From NCBI GenBank assembly GCA_028282685.1, contig JANQHK010000017.1, forward strand, positions 1-33,669: DNA of 33,669 nt, written 5' to 3'. Shown in pieces: positions 7,787-14,175 of this stretch (position 1 is the stretch's first letter; every line of letters starts with the position of its first letter). The translations under genes and the position numbers were made by a program. The notes below the pieces were generated by a model. That model had not been told where the DNA came from. It was given only the letters and a program-made list of their open reading frames with translations, and made no database searches. This DNA is from Phycisphaeraceae bacterium. Lineage in GTDB: Bacteria > Planctomycetota > Phycisphaerae > Phycisphaerales > Zrk34.

Positions 7787-7895
7787 CGGGGTTACGCAAG
7801 TCTTGGGGGAGACTTGCGTGAGACGTCCGGTGGGGAAGGCCGGACGTCGTTCGGGCGGTGAGGCAGTCGGGGGAAGGACAGGATTCCTCACCGCC
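7752..7895 (-). ncRNA. Candidate small RNA of four consecutive hairpins with C-rich loops
   Basis: Read on the minus strand this locus is almost entirely paired. Hairpin 1: 10-bp stem 7895-7886/7863-7854 with a 22-nt loop. Hairpin 2: 9-bp stem 7848-7840/7830-7822. Hairpin 3: 10-bp stem 7819-7810/7803-7794. Hairpin 4: 9-bp stem 7786-7778/7767-7759, followed at once by seven U's. All stems are perfect. UCCCC occurs in the loop of hairpins 1, 2 and 4 and at the stem-loop junction of hairpin 3. A promoter-like pair upstream places the RNA start at the foot of hairpin 1, predicting a transcript of about 145 nt. There is no start codon or reading frame of note. It lies in the mnmA-lysC gap, antisense to neither gene. 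A trans-acting role through pairing with G-rich ribosome sites is inference. Confidence 0.6.
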
Positions 7896-7901
7896 TTACT
7901 A

Positions 7902-7929
7902 ATGGTATCTTAACTACGGGGCACAGCAA
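7902..7929 (-). promoter_or_regulatory. Predicted promoter of the small-RNA candidate
   Basis: Minus strand: TTGCTG (7929-7924), 16-nt spacer, TACCAT (7907-7902). Each hexamer matches consensus at four of six positions. The start would fall about 7 nt further on, near 7895, where hairpin 1 begins. The -35 lies within another inverted repeat (7920-7945). Confidence 0.45.
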
Positions 7930-7998
7930 ACTTGATCTCTGTGCCATGGATAAGGTTGTTCGTTAACAACCCCATCACATTGCAACAATGTAAGGCAA
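7920..7998. repeat. Cluster of three short inverted repeats plus a direct repeat
   Basis: The rest of the 486-bp mnmA-lysC gap is AT-richer than its surroundings and holds three perfect inverted repeats: 7920-7926/7939-7945 (GGCACAG/CTGTGCC), 7954-7960/7965-7971 (GGTTGTT/AACAACC) and 7977-7982/7986-7991 (ACATTG/CAATGT). The octamer TAAGGCAA occurs at 7991-7998 and again at 8008-8015, 17 nt apart start to start. No reading frame is convincing from 7677 to 8162. They could be operators for the small RNA or for lysC. Confidence 0.5.
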
Positions 7999-8102
7999 CG
8001 ACTGAATTAAGGCAATACCCTATACCAAGATTTTTATTTACTTATGGATCCAGGTCCGCATAACTCGGGCAATGATTCCGCATAGCTGGAAATTTCTGAA
8101 TC

Positions 8103-8131
8103 TAGACCTCCCTGCCGTAACATGCTACGAT
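8103..8131 (+). promoter_or_regulatory. Predicted lysC promoter
   Basis: TAGACC (8103-8108), 17-nt spacer, TACGAT (8126-8131) with an extended -10 TG at 8123-8124. Transcription near 8138 would give a leader of about 25 nt with AGGA at 8147-8150. Confidence 0.5.
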
Positions 8132-8162
8132 CCGACATTTTAACGCAGGACCAGTGCAGACC

Positions 8163-9479
8163 ATGAGTTTGAAAGTCGCCAAATTCGGAGGCAGCTCCCT
8201 GGCCGACGCCGGGATGATCGATCGCGCCGCGTGCATCGTCCGCAGCGATCCGGACCGACGTTACATCGTGCCCTCGGCCCCGGGCAAGCGTCACGCCGAC
8301 GACCGTAAAATCACGGACCTGCTGTATCTGTGTCATGCGGCCGCCGCCCAGAAAGTCGGTTTTGAAGAAACTTTCGGGCTGATTCGTGATCGGTATCTTC
8401 AGATCGTCAAGCTGCTGGAGTTGAAGCTCGAACTCGAATCCGTGCTGGACGACATTCACCGGCAGATCGCTGACGGCGCCTCGTCGGCATTTACCGCCAG
8501 CCGCGGAGAATACCTGAACGGCCTGATCCTGGCCGACCTGCTGGGGTTCGCTTTCGTCGATCCGGCGGGGATGATTATCTTCGACGAGCACGGCCGATTC
8601 CAACCCGAGCAAACCAACGTCGCCGTCGCACGCGCCCTGGGTGAGCACCCGCGCGCGGTGATCCCGGGCTTCTACGGCTCGGGGCCGGACGGCGCCATTC
8701 ACACTTTCAGCCGGGGCGGCTCGGATATCACCGGCGCCATCGTGGCGCGGGCCACCGAAGCCGACGTGTACGAAAACTGGACCGACGTGCCGGGCCTGCT
8801 CATGGCCGATCCGAGGATCATCGACCAGCCCCATCCGATTGACAAAATCACCTACCGCGAATTGCGCGAGTTGGCCTACATGGGCGCGAACGTCCTGCAC
8901 GACGAAGCGATCTTCCCCGTGCGCAAGGCCGGAATCCCCGTCAACATTCGCAACACCCACAACCCCGATCAGCCCGGGTCCGTCATCGTGCCCGACGACT
9001 ATCCCATCGCGCACACCGGCACAATCACCGGCGTGGCCGGGCGGAAGAACTTCACCATCCTCACCATCGAAAAAGCCCTGATGAACAGCACGCTCGGCTT
9101 CGGCCGACGCCTGCTCAACGTACTGGAAGTGCACGGGATCAGTTTCGAGCACCTGCCCTCCGGCATCGACACCATGAGCGTGGTCATCAGCGACGATCAA
9201 CTCAATGACAAACTCCAGTCCGTGCTCGACGACATCGAGAACGAGTTGCATCCCGATTCCGTTGAGGTGAGTCCCGAGATGGCATTGATCGCGACGGTCG
9301 GCCGGGGCATGTCGCACACACCGGGCATGGCCGCACGCCTGTTCAACGCGCTGGCCGAGGCATCGATCAACGTCGGCATGATCGACCAAGGCTCCAGCGA
9401 ACTGAATATCATCGTCGGTGTGGAGGCCGACGTCTTCGAAACCGCCGTCAAGGCGATCTACCACGCGTTCGTGGAGTAG
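8163..9479 (+). CDS. lysC: Aspartate kinase
   Basis: Phosphorylates aspartate, the committed step to lysine, threonine, methionine and diaminopimelate. The kinase domain opens with KFGGSSLA (7-14) and has SRGEYLNG and FSRGGSDITGA, which bind aspartate and ATP. Two ACT domains occupy the C-terminal part (about 295-438); in this family they bind amino-acid effectors, so feedback inhibition is likely. The segment PSAPGKRHADDRKITDLL resembles the longer single-chain aspartokinases of Bacillus (YclM/ThrD type) rather than the alpha/beta type. I start at the ATG at 8163 because family homology begins there; a GTG at 8154 is only 3 nt from AGGA. It ends 10 nt from the convergent glycosyltransferase gene. 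Confidence 0.93.
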   Translation: MSLKVAKFGGSSLADAGMIDRAACIVRSDPDRRYIVPSAPGKRHADDRKITDLLYLCHAAAAQKVGFEETFGLIRDRYLQIVKLLELKLELESVLDDIHRQIADGASSAFTASRGEYLNGLILADLLGFAFVDPAGMIIFDEHGRFQPEQTNVAVARALGEHPRAVIPGFYGSGPDGAIHTFSRGGSDITGAIVARATEADVYENWTDVPGLLMADPRIIDQPHPIDKITYRELRELAYMGANVLHDEAIFPVRKAGIPVNIRNTHNPDQPGSVIVPDDYPIAHTGTITGVAGRKNFTILTIEKALMNSTLGFGRRLLNVLEVHGISFEHLPSGIDTMSVVISDDQLNDKLQSVLDDIENELHPDSVEVSPEMALIATVGRGMSHTPGMAARLFNALAEASINVGMIDQGSSELNIIVGVEADVFETAVKAIYHAFVE

Positions 9480-9489
9480 GGCCCGGTGC

Positions 9490-11253
9490 TCAATCCCTGC
9501 CGTTCACCACGCGGTCGAGCATGGGGGCCAGTTTGTGTTCGATGACCTGGTCCCAGCCCATCTTCTGAATGATCTTCTGGCCCGATTCGAGCAGATCCTT
9601 GCGGTGCTTTTCCGTGGTGGGCAAACGTTCCAGTAACACGTCGGCCAGGCGCGCCGATTCCACGCGCTCCACGGCATCGCGCTCGGCCTGCGACATGCCG
9701 AGCAGTTCCTCGATGGAATGCGGTCGATCGATCCGGGTGTAATCGGCAACGACCACGTTATCCAGCGGCTGACCGCCGGTGGCGTATTCCACGAAGCCCT
9801 CGCAACCGCAGACGTTGGAGATCACGCAGACCGCCCCGGAGGCCAGCGGCTCCAGCGGGCTGATGCCGAATGGCTCGTAGCAGGCCATGCCCAGTTCCGC
9901 ATCGGTGGCAAAGCGCAGGTCCGCGATGTTCATCTCACGCGGCAGTCGTCGGCCGATGCGATCACGCGACCAGCCGAACTGGTTGACCAGAACGATCTTC
10001 ACGTTCTTGTGTTCGCGGTTGAACGGCTCGATCATGTCCCAGAAGTCCTCTTCCGGGCCGACGAGGTCCGGGTAGCCGCGTCGGTGATCGAGCGGCCAGC
10101 CGTACTCGGATTCCATGGAACGGATGTCCTGCGCGCGGCGGACGCCGCCGGCACTGGTGAGCAGGTAGAGCACGGCGGTCCGGCCTTGCTCTGCCAACCG
10201 CGCATCCAGTTCATGGCAAAGCTGCACATCGCGCCACAGCGCCTTGGAGATCACCGGGCGCGTGACGTGGGTGAGCAGGTAATCGGGCTCGTGACCGAGC
10301 AGCGTGCTGGAGTATTCAACCAGCATGGCGCGTGACTGTTTCTTACGCGCCATGGACACCTTCATCGCGGGCACGCCGTTGTAGACCAGGTTGATCCGGT
10401 GGTGATCGAACTGGCGTCCCAGAAAGTGCATTTCCTCGGCGGTGTGATCGCCGACGGCGATCACGCCATCGCACAAACACGCCCGGCTGATCAGCGCATG
10501 GCGCAGATGCACCGACTGGTCGCCGAAGACGTCCTCCACGTAGCGTCCCTGCTCCCGGGCCTGGCGGAGCACGTTGTAAAACATGGTGTCGTGTCCGGGA
10601 TGGTGCTCGACCAGGTGCCGCGCGGTGGAACATTCGTGGGCGTGGAAAATCGTGCGGAACTGGTCTTCGCCATCGAGGATGGCCTTGAATGCCGTGGGCA
10701 GACCCATGAACTCGTGGGCGAAGAGAATGCAGGGCAGTTCGTCTTTTCCAAGCAGCGCCAGCAGCGCGTAAAACGCCGGCTCGGCCAGACGCACGTATTC
10801 CTCGTAATCCCAGCGGTCTTCGTACCGGCGCGAATCGATCCCGAACGTCTCCCACAACCGCAGCTTGAACTGCGCCAGACGGTCCGGATTGGGGCGGAAG
10901 ACATCGATGAGCAGCACGTCGGCCTCGCCGGTGCGCTTGTCGCCCTCGACCGCATAGCGGCGCTTGCCGTAGATCAATGCGACGTTGAAAGCCCATTCGA
11001 TCGGGCGCAGGCGATTGCCCAGACCGAGCGTATCGATGTTATCGACCGAGCTGTAATGGACGGTCCCATGCTCGCCGAGGCGGTGCTGCGGGTCGACGGC
11101 GGCGCTCGTGGCGCAAGGCCCGACAAGAATCGACCGACCGACGTGCTGCTGGTAGACCGGACTGGTCATCAAACCTTCAAGAACGGTGCCGATGCCGCCG
11201 AGTTTTTCGACGGCCTCGTGCGTCACATGCGCCAGAGTGTATTTGCAGGACAT
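9490..11253 (-). CDS. GT-B glycosyltransferase, glycogen/starch-synthase-like
   Basis: A 587-aa cytoplasmic GT-B glycosyltransferase. The N-terminal KLGGIGTVL (17-25) corresponds to the donor-binding K-x-GGxGxV loop of glycogen synthases. The C-terminal EPFGISPLEPLASG (from about 460) is the E-x7-E nucleotide-sugar motif found in GT4/GT5 enzymes. A middle FHAHECSTARHL segment resembles the acceptor-side His motif. It is longer than bacterial GlgA (about 480 aa), with an inserted central region, so the product may not be glycogen; donor and acceptor are unknown. The frame opens at a TTG at 11280, but the ATG at 11253 has AGG about 8 nt upstream and begins the homology. It follows ilvN by 48 nt on the same strand. 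Confidence 0.75.
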   Translation of the reverse strand: MSCKYTLAHVTHEAVEKLGGIGTVLEGLMTSPVYQQHVGRSILVGPCATSAAVDPQHRLGEHGTVHYSSVDNIDTLGLGNRLRPIEWAFNVALIYGKRRYAVEGDKRTGEADVLLIDVFRPNPDRLAQFKLRLWETFGIDSRRYEDRWDYEEYVRLAEPAFYALLALLGKDELPCILFAHEFMGLPTAFKAILDGEDQFRTIFHAHECSTARHLVEHHPGHDTMFYNVLRQAREQGRYVEDVFGDQSVHLRHALISRACLCDGVIAVGDHTAEEMHFLGRQFDHHRINLVYNGVPAMKVSMARKKQSRAMLVEYSSTLLGHEPDYLLTHVTRPVISKALWRDVQLCHELDARLAEQGRTAVLYLLTSAGGVRRAQDIRSMESEYGWPLDHRRGYPDLVGPEEDFWDMIEPFNREHKNVKIVLVNQFGWSRDRIGRRLPREMNIADLRFATDAELGMACYEPFGISPLEPLASGAVCVISNVCGCEGFVEYATGGQPLDNVVVADYTRIDRPHSIEELLGMSQAERDAVERVESARLADVLLERLPTTEKHRKDLLESGQKIIQKMGWDQVIEHKLAPMLDRVVNGRD

Positions 11254-11301
11254 GGAGATTACCTGGTTAAACGTTGACAAAAATCCGTTTTCGGTACGCC
11301 T

Positions 11302-11892
11302 TTATCCCGGCGGCAGATCCTCCGGCCGAATGTCGTGCGTGGGCGCGTTGCCCTTGTCAGCCGGGGCTTGGGGGCGTTCGGCGCGGCGCTGGGGGCGGGG
11401 GATTTCGCCTTCGATCTTTTCGCCGCGGGGCATGGCGATCACGCCCGTCCGCGCCAGCTCGACAATGCCGTAAGGACGAAGCAGTTCGACAAAGGCCTCG
11501 AGCTTGTCCTCGGTGCCGGACAATTTGATCATGAGCTGGGTGGAGGCGACGTCGACGACGGTGCCGCGGAACATATCGACCATCTCGAGAATTTCCGAAC
11601 GCTGGTCGGGGGCGGCGCTGACGCGCAAGAGCATCAGATCGCGCTCGACGAAATCGACATCGGCATAGTCAACCACGCGCACCACTTCGACCAGCTTGCC
11701 CAACTGCTTGCGGACCTGGTCGAGCATCTGGTTGTCGCCGTTGATGACGATGGTCATGCGGGAGATCTCGGGGTGTTCGGTGCGGCCGACGACGAGGGAG
11801 TCGATATTGAAACCGCGCGCGGCGAACATCCCGGCGACGTGCGCGAGCACGCCGGGTTCGTTCATGACCAGGGCGGCGATGACATGACGCAT
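11302..11892 (-). CDS. ilvN: Acetolactate synthase regulatory (small) subunit
   Basis: Regulatory partner of acetohydroxyacid synthase, the first common enzyme of valine, leucine and isoleucine synthesis. The N-terminal ACT domain (about 2-75) starts HVIAALVMNEPGVLAHVAGMFAARGFNIDSL with the Asn and Gly residues expected at the valine-binding interface (described here in family terms). The second domain (about 80-165) includes ELLRPYGIVELARTGVIAM. A charged, Pro-rich tail (about 168-196) is extra. AAGGAA precedes the ATG by 4 nt. The catalytic subunit gene is not adjacent, which is unusual because ilvB normally abuts ilvN; ilvD lies about 9 kb away on the other strand. Confidence 0.93.
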   Translation of the reverse strand: MRHVIAALVMNEPGVLAHVAGMFAARGFNIDSLVVGRTEHPEISRMTIVINGDNQMLDQVRKQLGKLVEVVRVVDYADVDFVERDLMLLRVSAAPDQRSEILEMVDMFRGTVVDVASTQLMIKLSGTEDKLEAFVELLRPYGIVELARTGVIAMPRGEKIEGEIPRPQRRAERPQAPADKGNAPTHDIRPEDLPPG

Positions 11893-11925
11893 GGCGTTCC
11901 TTTCAAACGGTCCGGCAAATAACGC

Positions 11926-11938
11926 GGGTATTGTACCC
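11926..11938 (-). promoter_or_regulatory. -10-like hexamer inside an inverted repeat upstream of ilvN
   Basis: TACAAT (minus strand 11935-11930) lies within the inverted repeat GGGTA-TTG-TACCC. It would give ilvN a leader of about 30 nt containing AAGGAA. No good -35 is visible. Confidence 0.35.
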
Positions 11939-12012
11939 AGTGAATTGGATCATGGCGCGACCCGCGCTTGCACGGGCCCTGCCGGGGGATGCCTCGTTAA
12001 CGCAAAGGCAAC

Positions 12013-13689
12013 TTACGTCTCGTCCGCCGGCTCGGGATTGACCGGGTTGGGCAGGTCGGGTTGGGCGTCGGATGAAGTCACGGTTTTCTCCGCTGCGGCG
12101 GTGGGACGATCGCCGCCGCCGTCATCGGTTTCGACGAAACACTGGCCCATGTCGGTGCCGTCGCAGCGCCGACGCAGCAGCAGATAGATCGTGCTCGTGG
12201 CGGAGAAGTAGTAGCTGATCGCATACGCCGCCACCAGGCCGATCGCCAGGTAGACCCACACGCGGATCAAGAACGTCGCCACCAGGCCCGACCAGTTGAG
12301 CGCATCGAGATCGCTTTGCATGGCCAGCTCACCGAAGCGCGGCTCGGGCATCATGGTTTCAAAACGATCGACGCTGATCCCGCCGTCGAAGCAGCCGACC
12401 GCCGCGTGGGTCAGGTAGAGCGTGAGGAAGATCATCGCCCCGACAAACAGGTACGTCGCCGCGCCGTACACCAGCGACACCAACCCGTACCCAAGCAGGC
12501 GCCACGGGCGAGCGTAGACGTAAGAATAGCCGCGGCTGATCGCATCAAACGCATCGGAGCCCTCGGCGCTGAGCGCGGGGTACATCAGATGCAGACCGAA
12601 GGCGTAACCCACCAGGACCATCGCCATCAGAAAACCCAGTAGCAACGCCAGGATGAACAGCAAGCCGGCCAGAATGTCGGTCACCCAACCGATCACGATC
12701 ACGCTGCCGACCCACTGGAACAGAAACACCCCCAGCGCGGCCAGGAGTAACCCGGCCAATCCGATGATCGCCACGGGCGCCAGCGGCGCAGCGAGGTAGC
12801 TTACCCAGCGCTTGCGCACAAAGCTCAGCGCCTGGGAAAGGGTCAGCCGCTCATCGCGCGCCGCCTCGAAGATCGCCATGCGGCTGATCGCTCCGCCCAG
12901 CAGCGACCAGACCACCAGCCACAGCATCAGCCAGATGACCAGGAACACCGGATGGGCATGCCACAACCAGGCCGGAAGCATGACCAGGGCTTCGGCTGCG
13001 TCGACCAACTCGGCGCGCGCCTGGGCATCGGTGATGATGGCCGGGTCCACCGCGCGGGTCATGATCCGCTTGACCGCGGCCAGCTTGAAGTCCAACGTGG
13101 CGGCAAAGACGCCTTGCGGCCGCAGGGCTCGCAGGTCGGCCTCCGCCTTTTGACGCGCCGCACGGTACAATTCCATCGCATCGCGCTGCCCCTCGGAATC
13201 GCCGGCGTAGTTCGTTTCGATCTCTTCCTGCCGCTTCCCGAATTGTTCTTGCAACAACTGCTGGGCCTGACGGTAGCGATCGGAGCGCAACTTCCGTTCG
13301 TCTTCGTCGTCCTCTTTTTCGTCCCCCTCTTCTTCGTCATCGATTTCATACACGGTGGCCAACGCCTCGGCGCGGTCCAGCCGCGCGCCGCTTTGCAGCA
13401 GGGCGATCAGCTGGTTGGCGTTGTCCATGCGGGTGGCGGTCATCCAGGCGTCGAATTGTTCGGTGTCCTCGGCCACCACATACGCGGCGATCTCATGGGG
13501 ATACACCGCTTCGCCGAAGCCCATCCCATCCAGCATGCGCCCGGCGATGTAGAGCAGCACGACCATCAGCAACGCCGGAAGCAGCTTGCCCGGATGGATC
13601 GCGATGCGGAAGCTGCGCAGCAGTTCGGTGAAACGGTGCGGCCCGTCGGATACGGTTTCGAGCAGATTCGGATCGCTGGACTGGTTCAT
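12013..13689 (-). CDS. Uncharacterised multi-pass membrane protein with acidic linker
   Basis: Not recognised as a named family. It is 558 aa. One hydrophobic segment lies near the N-terminus (about 32-50). A soluble, helix-rich region (about 60-230) follows and contains an extremely acidic stretch of Glu/Asp near 130. The C-terminal half (about 235-500) has five or more strongly hydrophobic helices, consistent with an inner-membrane domain. The tail is polar and Pro-rich. The start is the ATG at 13689, with GGGAGG just upstream; the frame opens further up at 13815 without support. It diverges from the 113-aa gene at 13797 and precedes ilvN on the same strand by 120 nt. No enzyme motif is visible. 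Confidence 0.75.
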   Translation of the reverse strand: MNQSSDPNLLETVSDGPHRFTELLRSFRIAIHPGKLLPALLMVVLLYIAGRMLDGMGFGEAVYPHEIAAYVVAEDTEQFDAWMTATRMDNANQLIALLQSGARLDRAEALATVYEIDDEEEGDEKEDDEDERKLRSDRYRQAQQLLQEQFGKRQEEIETNYAGDSEGQRDAMELYRAARQKAEADLRALRPQGVFAATLDFKLAAVKRIMTRAVDPAIITDAQARAELVDAAEALVMLPAWLWHAHPVFLVIWLMLWLVVWSLLGGAISRMAIFEAARDERLTLSQALSFVRKRWVSYLAAPLAPVAIIGLAGLLLAALGVFLFQWVGSVIVIGWVTDILAGLLFILALLLGFLMAMVLVGYAFGLHLMYPALSAEGSDAFDAISRGYSYVYARPWRLLGYGLVSLVYGAATYLFVGAMIFLTLYLTHAAVGCFDGGISVDRFETMMPEPRFGELAMQSDLDALNWSGLVATFLIRVWVYLAIGLVAAYAISYYFSATSTIYLLLRRRCDGTDMGQCFVETDDGGGDRPTAAAEKTVTSSDAQPDLPNPVNPEPADET

Positions 13690-13784
13690 GGCGCCTCCCG
13701 CTAAGTGGAAATCGCGCGCCGGTCCCCGCGCCGGCTTGCCACGATGATAACCCCGACGCCGCGCGATCGACAAGCGGATTGGGT

Positions 13785-13790
13785 TACACT
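13785..13790 (+). promoter_or_regulatory. -10-like hexamer of the 13797 gene (leaderless layout)
   Basis: TACACT stands 6 nt before the ATG at 13797, in the same layout as at ribD. No Shine-Dalgarno and no clear -35 are visible. Confidence 0.35.
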
Positions 13791-13796
13791 GTTGCC

Positions 13797-14138
13797 ATGG
13801 CCGACTACGACGCACGCAAGATGACCTGGGCGGCGCTGCTGGGGCGGTGGATCGAGTTCGCCCGGTCGGCCGTCGCTCTGCCCGACAACGCCGAGGGAAC
13901 GGCCTGGAAAAAGTCGGTCCCCGCGATCATCGCCCTGCAGGCGGTGGCGATGGCGCTGGGCGAAGCCGAGCAGCTCGAGGCCGACCAGCGTGCCCTAGGC
14001 ATCGACCGCTCGCGATTGCTCATCGAGCGCCACACCGCCGAACTGCACGAGGCCTTCGGCCAGGAAAACCTGCACCCGATGTTAATCGAGTTGATCGACG
14101 AGGCGCGTGCGGCGGTGGAAAAAGCGGAAGGACGGTGA
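13797..14138 (+). CDS. Small conserved-looking protein of unknown function
   Basis: A 113-aa soluble, mostly helical protein that I do not recognise. It has WAALLGRWIEFARSAVALP near the N-terminus, a central Ala/Leu-rich helix (about 45-60) and a Glu-rich C-terminal helix. There is no signal peptide, membrane segment or cysteine motif. Codon use looks like its neighbours, which supports a real gene. The start is the ATG at 13797, preceded by a -10-like TACACT. It diverges from the large membrane protein gene and converges with the LamG gene across a 37-nt gap in which no clear terminator is seen. Confidence 0.6.
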   Translation: MADYDARKMTWAALLGRWIEFARSAVALPDNAEGTAWKKSVPAIIALQAVAMALGEAEQLEADQRALGIDRSRLLIERHTAELHEAFGQENLHPMLIELIDEARAAVEKAEGR

Positions 14139-14175
14139 ATCCGAGCGGTTTTTTCTGACGCGGCTGCTCGCCGAT

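Noticed and set aside
7759-7895. Plus-strand reading of the hairpin locus as a CsrA/RsmA-sponge RNA (GGGGA and AAGGA in loops)
   Set aside because: The T-run and the promoter-like pair both fit the minus strand; on the plus strand no T-run follows the last stem. It stays a weaker alternative.
8034-9464. Long open frame on the minus strand opposite lysC (476 aa)
   Set aside because: It mirrors the codon pattern of lysC, has no recognisable domain and no ribosome site; typical GC-rich shadow.
11893-12012. Leader-peptide attenuator upstream of ilvN
   Set aside because: No short frame rich in Val/Leu/Ile codons and no terminator-antiterminator pair is visible in the gap.
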